DNA of 64,000 nt from NCBI RefSeq assembly GCF_921293095.1, contig NC_060253.1, positions 75,243,992 through 75,307,991 of the forward strand, given 5' to 3'. A program made the translations under genes and the position numbers. Shown piece after piece: positions 26,701 to 35,738 of this stretch. The DNA is from Ischnura elegans (Eukaryota > Arthropoda > Insecta > Odonata > Coenagrionidae). The notes under the pieces are model-generated. The model worked only from the letters and a program-made list of their open reading frames with translations. It ran no database searches and was not told the origin of the DNA. Numbering within the stretch: position 1 is the first letter of the stretch; each line of letters begins with the position of its first letter.

Positions 26701-29700
26701 ATATTCACTTTTTACATTGTTTCTAATGGGATACAGTGGAAGCCCCTTATAACGAGTACGGGATATAGCGACAAGCTCGAATTAGCGACAGCTACCCAAG
26801 GAACCATTTTAAACCCTATGATTTAAATGTAAAATAAATTCGTATTAGCGATAATGGCTCGATTCCTCTCTTGCGCCATTCGTAATTACGACAGGTTGAC
26901 TTTTTGACCACGTGCCACATCTCTGGAATTCAATGCTTTTAAAACGGCATTTTTTCCGCCAACGTCGACGTCTACATGTTCCGTATTCTCCTATTCTTCT
27001 TTCCTTAATAAATTTCTCGAGTACACATTTCATTGCTCTTTTGTCATCTCCCTCCCGCGCCTCCGCAGTGAGGTTAAAAATAATTCCGCCCGTCTGCTAG
27101 CACCATGGCTGGTAAACGCAAGTCCTTGGATTTAAAAACCAAAATGAGAATTATTGCAGATTGTGAAAGTGGAGAGTGTTCAAAGAGTGAAATATCGAGG
27201 CGATTTGGAATTAATACATCGACATTGTTCACTATTTTAAAGAAAAAAGAACAAATTCGTTCGGCAATGCGTAAAGAAGGGCGTCCAAGCACTCAAAAAC
27301 ACTTGCGGCCCGGAGAGCATCCGCAGCTAGAAACTGCTCTTTTCTCGTGGTTTTGCCAGCAAAGAGCCGCAGGGATTCCTATCACCGGCCCAATGATGAA
27401 GGCTAAAGCTGAGTATTTGTGTGAGAGGGTTGGTGAAGACAATTTTAAGTGCTCGGATGGATGGTTTGCACGATTTAAAAATAGGAAGGGGATATCCCTT
27501 GTCAAACTATCCGGTAAATCATCAAGTGTTGACGTTAATGCTGTGGAAGGCTGGGCTCCGGTCCTTAAAGACTATATGGACAATTACAGTCCCTGCGATA
27601 TTTACAACGCGGATGAGACGGGCATATATTTTAACCTTCTCCCGGGCTAAACTCTCGCCACTCGAACGGACCCCTGCAAAGGAGGGAAAAAAAGTAAAGA
27701 CCCCGTAACTGTTCTTTTATTCGCCAATATGGATGGTTCAGATAAGTTAAAACCGTTCGTGGTGGGGAAATCCGCCCATCCCCAATGTTTTAAGGGAGTT
27801 AAAACTCTCCCTTGCACTTACGAAGCAAATAAAAATGCTTGGATGACGGCTGCTATCTTCACGCAGTGGTTACGAGCGTTTGATGCCAGGATTGGTGGAA
27901 GGAATAAAAAAGTACTATTATTTACTATTATTCATTGACAATTGCCCAGCCCACCCACTAATAGAACTAAGAAACGTTAAAATTGTGTTATTGCCGCCTA
28001 ACACTACGAGCGTTCTTCAGTTCCAGTCAGCATTCCTATCAAAAAGTGTGCGCTACTGCCGCTAGAGGTCTCTACGTCCGCTGATATTGCGTCTGATTGC
28101 GTGAATCTCTACGAAACATAAATTTTGCTAACAGACAGACAAAGAGTGGACTTCATTTGTCCTTCTATTTATTTGAAGCAGTTTTTCACCCTTTCCACCG
28201 AAGATAATTGATATGACTAATATGCTTTTAGATGCCGTAATGCTGTTCGGTTTCATGATTCCGATAGCATTTGAGTCGGCTGTTTTGAAACACGATAGTA
28301 AACCATTCATACAGGCAGACTTGAAGCATAAGAAGATTACTTCCACCTTCATTCCGCCGTTAACCTGAAAAAGATAGAATTGCAATGCCCATGTGGAACC
28401 GTAAATTTTTTTTTATCACGCTCCTTTCGTCACCCAATTGCAGCAGCCACCCATCATTTTCATTACTATTTGGAAAGATAGAAGGTATGAATTTTTGAAC
28501 AGATTCCGAAGTTTTAGCATTTAATAGTCTTATGCATAGCCATAGCCAACTGGTAGTTATGACATGTATATTTGGAGCATCTAAGAAATAAGGATAATAA
28601 CAGCTCATAATGCACAGTTCAGTACGAGTGAGTCTGAAGCTGGGACTTTTAAAATCGACTTCTTAATGCCTCGGCATATAGCATCCTGCATAATTACATA
28701 TGATTTGATCATAGATTGCAAGTGAATATGAACATTAGTGAATTAAATGTTCAAAATAATGATTTAAAACGGCTATCATGCTGCAATTTTCGCCTCTCGG
28801 CAGAAACAGCCGTGGTGACGCCTGATGAGTGATTTTTTTGTGACGATGTAATTGCATTCGGTAACAACGACAACTCACTATAGCGACAGATTTCTCTGTT
28901 CCCAACAGCTGTCGTTATAAGGGGCTTCCACTGTATTATGTCTCGATTAACGTCATTTTGCTTATCGTCACATTTTTCAGGAACGGTAAGTGACGTTAAA
29001 CGAGGACTCACTGTATTTTGAAAGGAAGTAAAATTTTAGACTCATATTTCATAACTTTTAATTATTTAGTTTGGTTTACCACTTTGCAAAAGTTAGGCCT
29101 GATATTATTATTTTTCTTAATTTTTTTCTCATCACTTATATCTGCCATGCCCAGATGACTCATTTTGACCCAGACTATCATATCCATTTGAAACCTTTCT
29201 ACTTTCCCTTTGTATTCAATATAACGGTGTTATTTATACTGATTTTTTGTCAAAATGTTATTGAATATTTTTTAAAACCTGATGCCATTGAGATTCATTG
29301 TACCTCCCAAACCCATCAGATGAAAAGTGATAGGTATGTATTCTCAAATTTGTGGAAGCTAGTTTCCCGTAACACCATAGAAATTGTTGAACAACTACAA
29401 TTTTAATATTTTTAGTCTAATTAAATTTTCTACTACCCTCCCAAATGATTTATAAACAATATTTTGAATGAAGCTGGGAAGGAATTGAATATTTTGAGTG
29501 AAATATGCAGACATGGTCATATTGGGTCAAATTGACCCATTTGGGTATAATAGGATGTAAGGATTGGTCGGGCATGCTAGTGGTAAGAAGGGTCTTGCAG
29601 ATAATCACGCACTCTCAGCACCAACCTTTTTTTGACCCTTCTTGGCAGGGACTCTGTATTATCGTGGACTCCAAGGATAGTTGGGCTCCCTCCCTCCTTT

Positions 29701-30811
29701 CAGGGTGTATAACCCTACCAGCGGCATTGGTTTGCGGTCTATCATGCCATGTTTATATGAATTAGCTATGCAACCAACTTCGACTCTTGCAAGATTTACC
29801 CGGCTTGGAAATCAAGTTGCATCCGAATGAGACCTCTTTTTTGACAGCCTCCATAAATCCACAGGCAGGCCTCCCTTCTCCTGGTTCCTTGATATGTCGT
29901 CTTTCTCTTGTTCACTTTACTTTGTCTAACCTTCTTCGTTATCACACTCCCCTTTGTTATTTTACTAACATTATATGTACCATCTTATGTTTTCATATAC
30001 CACTGTATATTATCTGTAAATTGGCTGCTGCAGTTGAAAAATAAATTAATAGACAGTTTGACAACACTGTGAGCTGGAGGGCAATGTTAACCATACAGAA
30101 GTCAGAGAGAGACTGAAGACACCTCCACCTTTTTGCATGCCTCTTTTCTGTGATTGGCTTGAGGAATGAGAGGGATACAAGCATGTTCAAGGTCACCTAC
30201 CATCATTTGGGAAAAAGACCATATTCTTAAATAAAAATAATTGAACAAATTGTTTTTTTTTTGTAAATCCAACTCATTGAAGCATAGATTAATGTATTTA
30301 CTCTGAAAATACGCAATTTGAACTATCTCTTGTGAGATTAGTAGGAGGGGGTCGCGCCAAATCTCATGATATCTCGCTGTGGGGGGAATGGCCAAAAATC
30401 ACCTAACGTAATTAATGGACCCTAAGTTCATTCCAAGTCCAGAGTCATGAGTCATTGTTTGCCTTATCAATAATAAAATTATGTAGCATAATTACCTGCA
30501 TTGTTACTAACATCCACTATAGAGAGAGAAATTCGATAGCAAGAAACTAAGAAAGTCAAGATTTAGCATATATATGTATTCTGCATCAAATAGTCTGAAT
30601 GAACTGCATAGATAATTCCTACAGTAATGGCATAAATGGTGGATTATTTCATATTTATAATGTTGCTATGTTTATTTGGTTCTAGGTTGTGCATAACTAT
30701 GGGCATGGTGGGTATGGTGTCACCACCGCACCTGGAACTGCAAAGCATGCTGTCAACGTTTTTCGCCATCTTCATGCCAGAAGTGGTGGAAATCAGCTCA
30801 GCAAACTGTAA
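14773..30811 (+). CDS. DDO: D-aspartate oxidase / D-amino-acid oxidase (six exons, peroxisomal)
   Basis: FAD enzyme that oxidatively deaminates D-amino acids to 2-oxo acids, ammonia and H2O2 in peroxisomes. Coding exons: 14773-14978, 15962-16085, 21354-21499, 21816-21972, 24222-24512 and 30686-30811. Phases agree and total 349 residues plus stop, near the family length of about 340. Residues 12-18 read LGAGVVG (FAD dinucleotide fold), followed by TSDGAAGLFYP. PIRGQVIKVHAPW spans the exon 4/5 join. Y228 in TYIIPS and R284 in VGLRPHR match the substrate tyrosine and arginine of the family. Exon 6 gives VVHNYGHGGYG. VGLRP is closer to aspartate oxidase (VGLRPYRP) than to DAAO (TGFRP), but substrate choice cannot be fixed from this. 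The protein ends in SKL, a perfect PTS1 signal. The first in-frame ATG is used; 14791 (MNVCILG) is an equally good start. ATTAAA at 30941 may be the poly(A) signal. Confidence 0.93.
16822..17436. mobile_element. about 615 bp MITE, AGGGTAGTTTCC family, in oxidase intron 2
   Basis: Starts AGGGTAGTTTCCTTCATC and ends GGAAAACACCCT, giving short inverted repeats. It matches the element at 58107-58738 almost end to end (shared words ATTGCGATTCGT, CCACTCCACGTGACGT, TACCAATGCATGCATGGG, TATTTAAGCCAAGC) and inverted copies at 56006-56923 and about 57305-57832. It has no coding capacity. Confidence 0.8.
18240..19064. mobile_element. TIR element with CAGGATGTCCAG ends
   Basis: The left end CAGGATGTCCAG faces CTGGACACCCTG at the right. 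Sub-terminal words such as TGAATTTTT and CTGGAATT recur near both ends. Flanks share only AAAGG, so the target duplication is uncertain. It carries a nested palindromic insertion at 18616-18840. Non-coding. Confidence 0.6.
18616..18840. mobile_element. fold-back insertion 2, with 12 bp target duplication
   Basis: Flanked by TGCATTGAATAA at 18604-18615 and 18841-18852. Inside, arms of about 80-90 bp face each other around a centre near 18703 (TTTTCAAGGACAAAAATG). The right arm reads ACACTAAGTGTTGAAACCATGG: a short stem followed by GAAAC and a second short stem, an order seen in hammerhead-type cores. It differs in sequence from the copies at 5.4 and 42.0 kb but shares size, palindromy and duplication length. 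Confidence 0.72.
19418..19470 (+). repeat. 5'-truncated SINE tail
   Basis: Shares CAATGTAAAGGCCG with the tail of the SINE at 19660-19852 (opposite strand) and ends in AATAAATAAA followed by a T run. It is probably a truncated copy of that family. Confidence 0.4.
19660..19852 (-). mobile_element. tRNA-derived SINE
   Basis: Reading the minus strand from 19852: GGCCTCGGTGGCGGCGGGG (box A-like head), then GGTCGCGGGTTCAAGTCCC with a good box B (GGTTCAAGTCC), then a non-tRNA body and an A/T-rich AATAAATAAAATAAAA tail. This is the layout of a polymerase III SINE. It lies in oxidase intron 2, opposite to the gene. Confidence 0.8.
20064..21242. mobile_element. 1.18 kb TIR element with CAGGGTTCCCACT ends
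   Basis: The left end CAGGGTTCCCACTC faces the right end GTGGGAGCCCTG. Both ends are followed inward by CGTGAA and ACCTGGAAAAA words in opposite orientation, giving long sub-terminal inverted repeats. No transposase frame was found and the flanks show no clear target duplication. Confidence 0.65.
22000..24221. other. oxidase intron 4
   Basis: AT-rich sequence between exon 4 (ends 21972) and exon 5 (starts 24222). I recognise no element or RNA gene in it. Confidence 0.5.
26734..28933 (+). mobile_element. Tigger-like (pogo superfamily) transposon, 2.2 kb
   Basis: Inverted repeats begin CAGTGGAAGCCCCTTATAAC and end with the complement at 28933. TA duplications are at 26732-26733 and 28934-28935. 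It carries a damaged pogo/jerky-type transposase on the plus strand. It is the innermost and youngest layer of the nest. Confidence 0.93.
27105..28065 (+). pseudogene. Tigger/pogo transposase, broken
   Basis: The N-terminus MAGKRKSLDLKTKMRIIADC and ISRRFGINTSTLFTILKKK form the CENP-B/Psq-type helix-turn-helix. A second CENP-B-type domain follows (CSDGWFARFKNRKG). The catalytic domain shows NADETGIYF (first aspartate) and FIDNCPAHP (second). A nonsense codon TAA (27648-27650) replaces the lysine after LLPG, and the same frame then runs on as ACT CTC GCC. A local duplication near 27920 shifts the frame before FIDNCPAHP. After PPNTTSVLQ the sequence diverges and the third acidic residue is lost. 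It cannot encode an active enzyme. Confidence 0.92.
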
Positions 30812-31835
30812 TATAATAAGACTATTGTATGAATTGAAATGAGCACAAGAAATTGTTGATTTGAGCTTAATGTCTTCCTGTTATACCGTGGTTTCTGGGT
30901 GAAGTGTTTCAGTTAAATTTCTGTCTGTATATGCCTGTTAATTAAAATCATCAACCTCACATTCATCGTTTTATCCTTTTACATATGTGTTCGTTGTTTT
31001 TCTGTATATTAGTTATGCGAAAGAAATTTGTACTTACATGAAAGATGAAAGGGGTCGAAATGATAGGTCTGAAGTATTAATAATAGTGTTCGACGGGTAT
31101 TTAGGCAATGATTTTCCATTGAGTCATTTTTCATGAAATTTAATTTTAATAAAATATGGGATATAGTAAAAAACAAGTGGATGCTACACGTTAGTAGTCT
31201 CAGAAAACGTGATCAGCATTATTTCCATGAATGCTGCTTTTTTGTTGTGTGCCATTTAAAGGATGCATTACATTTCCCTGCAGCTTGGCTTGGCCCTACA
31301 AGGCCTCTGAAACATTGGCGGATAAAGAAAAAACTAAAGGGAGGGGGGGGAGGCAAAAGATATCTTGTGTTACCTTTACTCATTGTTATAAAACAAGGAG
31401 ATGCATGCAAAGTTAAACAATTATTTAAACTGATTGTACACATAAAAAACAAAACCATCTTGTGATGTAAAAAGTTAAAATTATGGTTTGGCTATTCAGG
31501 CGATTCTATGCGTCTACGTGCAGTCTAGCTATCCTGAAGAGGGCTGTTGAGAGTGACTGAGAAGCCGAATTAACTGGGACTCACTGGCCTTAAGATGACT
31601 AGCCTACCAACACGCCATGCGTAGCAGTCTTCAATGGAGGGGACTGGCGTGAGCTAACGGAAATGCCGTCAGCAGACACTTTGAAAGCATATACATGTAA
31701 GTGGTCAATACGGAGGGGGGACTGTCTCACCTAAAATTTGGGCGAGTTTGACCCTTATCGCTGGCTATGGCCTTGTAGTAACCTCCAAAGTAGAACTTCT
31801 CATGAGCATCTTGTGATACTACATATTGTGTAAAT
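30812..31835. other. oxidase 3' region and intergenic sequence
   Basis: Contains the possible oxidase poly(A) signal ATTAAA at 30941-30946. Otherwise AT-rich, with a short G run near 31340 and no recognised gene. Confidence 0.45.
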
Positions 31836-32121
31836 CAGGGGTGCAGCTAGGAATGAAAGCTGGGGGGGATATCGGTGCAACTAATACCGCGGTGTGTGGG
31901 GTATGGAATACCCACCAGGATAAGTGGTAGGTGTGAGATTACTAAATTGTGGAATATCAAGATAAATGGTGAGTTTTACGGCTTTCTGAGGGATAATTTA
32001 TTAATCCTTACACTATTCTATTATTAATATCAATCCAATTTAGTAAAATGGATTGAACCTCTGAGGTGCTGGGGGGGGGAGGGAGGTTTATCCCCCAATA
32101 CCCCACCTCGCTGCGCCACTG
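31836..32121. mobile_element. hAT-type MITE, CAGGGGTGCAGC family
   Basis: Ends CAGGGGTGCAGCTAGG and CCTCGCTGCGCCACTG are inverted repeats. Flanks GTGTAAAT and GTGTAAAA match in 7 of 8 bases. A second copy starts at 63860 and runs off the window (shared words GGTGCAACTAATACC, TACCCACCAGGATAAG). Confidence 0.78.
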
Positions 32122-32931
32122 GTGTAAAAACTGATTAATCATCCCGTATTTTGTCATGAAATCGTAGCGTTGCCACTCGCTTCTTCCGCGGTCGTAGATA
32201 ATTCGATATATGCTCGTAATTTTTTTTTTTATTGCTTAATATAGAGTACCTATTTCGAGTGGTATATACTATATAGTTACATGGAGGAAAATTACTGGCC
32301 TTATAGTCGTTAACCTTACCTGAGATACCTGTTAGATAAATATTGGTTCCCCAATGATCTTAAACTACCGATTAAGTGTGAAGAGCATCATTCACTTATG
32401 ATGACAAGGCCGACAATATTCGATCATATATTCGTCGTACACTGCCATTCGGTCGTGCAATGAGCATAATGAGTTTCATTTTCCATTCGCTCACGCTCCA
32501 GTGAGTTGTTTTTGCAGCTGAGATACCAAGAACATTCATACGTTTTCATGCGAAACACCTTTTAAAAGCGAAAATTCGCCTCTAACTCCTCTAATTATGA
32601 TTCCTATTGACCTCGTACATAAAACTGTAAGAGTGCTTGCGTGTAGGAAACTTTTAGGTGGTACTGCCCGCGTAGCGAAGCGATGATCGCCGAAACAAAT
32701 CGGTTATTATGGTACCGATGGTACCTACCGTACCTACCATGAAACATGCGGTTTCGTCATGGCTGGTCATGGCCATACGAGATTAGTGTGAAAGGAGGCC
32801 ATGGTTTCGTACATTTTCGTAGTTCGTGGATTTTTTGTATCAGGTTACCATAGTTTCCTACCGCTGCATCAAAATATTTGATAATTTTTATGTCTTCCGT
32901 CACGAAGTAAATTCAAATTTTTAATAAAGTT

Positions 32932-34856
32932 ATGGCTGAAGCTGTGGAACCAAGCCTTAAGGATATCTTTGCTGCTTTCTCGAAGTTCGGCGATACCAAT
33001 TCAGACGGTAGTACGATTAATTTGAGCAAGCTGGACAAATGGTTTAAGCAAGCAAAAGTTATCGACGGGAAAAAGATAACCACCACTGACACAGGAATAT
33101 GTTTTAACAAGTTTAAGTAGGTATCAAATAGATTTTTGAAATATTAACTGTTCAAATTCTCTGGCTGGGTGTGAGGTTCATCATCCATTTGTACTCCTAC
33201 CCTGATTGGTCTGAGAGAACAAAAATACTTCCCAATTTTAGTTGAGTTTAGTTTTTTCCTGAGCTAGGGTCCTTCATTAAATTGCATTTGAAAGGGCGAT
33301 TTTTCATGTCTAGCGATTATATGGATCCACAATGGTTGGGAACCAGTAGAATTATTTTATATTTTCCTTTGAATTGGTAAAAACTATGAGGGGTCCGGAA
33401 CCAAGTTACAAAATTAGAAGTCAAAAGTTTCAAGAAAATTTTAGATCATTGTTCCAAACCTATAAAATTTCTAAGCCTTAAACAAGTCCTCTTTAGCCTT
33501 AAACATTCTACATAAATCGCTTCAAACACAAAGATTCATTCGTTCAAGAAGGAAGGTCATCAAAATACTAAAAAGGTGGCCTCTACAGTGCCAAAACATA
33601 ATGCAAGATCCAGGTTCAAAATCCAACAATTAATTGAAATTTTTAAGAAATAGCCAGGAGGAGTAATGCTATGAAAAAAGTAATTTTACTTTTCCATACA
33701 AGTCCTAACATTGACATTTTTTCTGGCGACAAAAAGTAAGATAGAATTTTCAATATCTCCACTTCATGATGTCAGAACCTGAATAGGTAATCAATCATCC
33801 GTAAGAAATAATGTACTAATTACCTATGCAAGACAAGACTATACACCCTGAATGGATTATATTTCTTCCACATGTAGATCTCAAACATTCCATTATTGCG
33901 AGAAAGTAAAGGTTAAATATTTATGTGGTAACTTACACATAATGGCTTCACCTTGTAGATTGTCTTGATACATCTAACTTGAGTGCTACCTCATGGTTAA
34001 TCAAATTCATTTTCCTACATTTTCCATATCGTACAGTAAATGAGGGATGCATTGGAATATGAACATCTTTGTATATATTTTTTTATTTTGTCGCTTTCCA
34101 TATAATTAACGTCCAGGAAAACTAGTCTTTTCTCATTGAGACTCGTGTATACACTTGGTATATGACTATGCACTGAAAGCGAGAAGTTGTGACATTCATA
34201 TCCTTATTGTAGCACAGTGCAGCTATTATAAATTTGACATTAGATAAATAGGAATTAAGAATTATAATTGCATTTTCCTAGAAATCTTTGAAGCTTGTTT
34301 TGATTAGCATTCCTTGAGCTTCATCATGAAAGCCATCCAAATGCATTGGAAAAGTGTGTTATTTTGAAGACAACTTGCATGCATGGATGTCGAAATAATA
34401 AAAGCACAATTTGCAATTCACCCACTGAATTTACAGATCCCGCACAATTGATTTCGCAACATTTGAGAAGTATTTAGCAGACTTGGCCCAAACAAAAAAA
34501 ATGGAGCTGCAAGAATTGAAAGATAAACTTCTACAATGTGGTTTACCAGGAACTTCTGGTGCAACGGTAAATTAAAATGTTCATTATCACTATATCCTTC
34601 TTGGTCTTTTAAATGGCACTCTCAAAAAAAATTTCAATTACATGTATACTGATGCTAATCAATCAAATTACAGCAAGCTGTCAAAACAGGGGCAGTAGAC
34701 AGATTAACTGATGTATCGAAATATACTGGTGCACACAAAGAACGCTTTGATAAAAGTGGAAAGGGAAAAGGGAAAGAAGGACGTGAAGATCTCGCTGACG
34801 ATTCAGGCTATGTCACTGGCTACAAAGAAAAGGATACTTATGATAAAAAGAAGTAA
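32932..34856 (+). CDS. TPPP: Tubulin polymerization-promoting protein (TPPP/p25, ringmaker-like)
   Basis: Binds and bundles microtubules; the insect homologue ringmaker works in axon extension. Coding exons 32932-33116, 34437-34566 and 34674-34856 join in phase to 165 residues plus stop. The p25-alpha core starts [15 protein letters not shown] and continues [20 protein letters not shown], then [17 protein letters not shown]. The C-terminus has the family signature: [20 protein letters not shown], a KGKGKEG linker and [16 protein letters not shown]. The start is preceded by AAAGTT. Exon 1 runs into an apparent TAG two bases past the donor, so reading through without splicing would give a false stop. 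The long N-terminal tail of vertebrate TPPP1 is absent, as in invertebrate short forms. AATAAA is at 35036-35041. Confidence 0.96.
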
Positions 34857-35035
34857 AATCTACAGTTTTGGAACCCTAATAAGGTGAAAAGTATTAACTA
34901 GTCCATGAACGTAGAATGAACTATGAGTAATGAAGAGGTAAATTAGCTAATGTGGAGTTTTAACGCAGGACAGCATTCTCCACATAAATTGTAAGAAGCA
35001 CTTTATTGAGACTAGTAAATCAATGGTTTTGATTA

Positions 35036-35041
35036 AATAAA
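35036..35041 (+). terminator. TPPP poly(A) signal
   Basis: AATAAA about 180 bp after the TPPP stop codon. On the other strand an AATAAA (plus-strand TTTATT) lies at 35060-35065, and a nearer one for the opposing gene at 35300-35305, so the two convergent transcripts may overlap at their 3' ends. Confidence 0.6.
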
Positions 35042-35065
35042 TATCATGGGAATGATAACTTTATT

Positions 35066-35738
35066 TCCAACAATTTAAAATACAAAGAGTCATCCTAACA
35101 GGTTACAAAATCATTCACACATTCTTCAAATATAAACTAATGCACCAAATTTTATACACCTGGGAATGATGATAAATCAATTATAGTTGCACTTTACCTA
35201 ACAAAAACATTCAATTAAAAATAATTATAGTAATACAGAGTTATACAATGCATTTTAATTACCATAATGTTTTTCCATACAAAGAAAATATAGAAGAAAT
35301 TTATTTTGCAGTATATTGTGTTCTATAAGCTAAGAAAGTAGGTATTTATAATAGAAGCTGGACAGTAGTATACAAAGAGCTTTAGTAGTAATTCAGAGAA
35401 TTAGATGGACTTTAACAGCTGGTTCACTGTCAACTAATGTGGTGGTTTCCATTTTACACTACTGGCAGAAAATCCATAAGGTGGGCGCTATAAGTGGACA
35501 CCATTAAAGTGGCAATTACACTGCATCATTTACACTGGAGAAAAATCCTCCAGAACAGTCTCTCAGCCTTCTTTTGTCACATTTCTCTCAGTTGATAATA
35601 TGGACACACAGCCATACTAAGGAGGATGGCACCATCATCTCAAAATATCCTAAATAATTCTTCAAGGAATGTGACTCAATTCTCCGCAAGTCAAATGCTC
35701 TCTGGACATTTAATGAGCATTACACTACAAGCACTTGT
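35066..35738 (-). other. PIP4P 3' untranslated region
   Basis: Non-coding sequence after the stop at 35741-35739. Candidate minus-strand AATAAA signals are at 35305-35300 and 35065-35060. Confidence 0.5.

Larger units (their letters stand above)
26038..29013. mobile_element. pogo-type element, middle layer of the nest
   Basis: Inverted repeats CAGTGAGTCCTCGTT and AACGAGGACTCACTG, with TA at 26036-26037 and 29014-29015. Inner words TTTAACGTCA recur near both ends. Without the Tigger copy inside, it is about 780 bp and non-coding. Confidence 0.85.
25982..29582. mobile_element. piggyBac-type element forming the outer shell of a triple nest
   Basis: The left end CACTAGAATGCCCGGC follows TTAA (25978-25981); the right end is GTCGGGCATGCTAGTG followed by GTAA, a decayed TTAA. 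Both ends carry the palindrome GGGTCAATTTGACCC (or its mirror) just inside. With the nested insertion removed the shell is about 0.6 kb and non-coding. It lies in oxidase intron 5. Confidence 0.72.

Noticed and set aside
32932-33120. 62-codon open frame as a complete small gene
   Set aside because: The apparent stop TAG lies within the splice donor; the exon continues at 34437 to give full TPPP.
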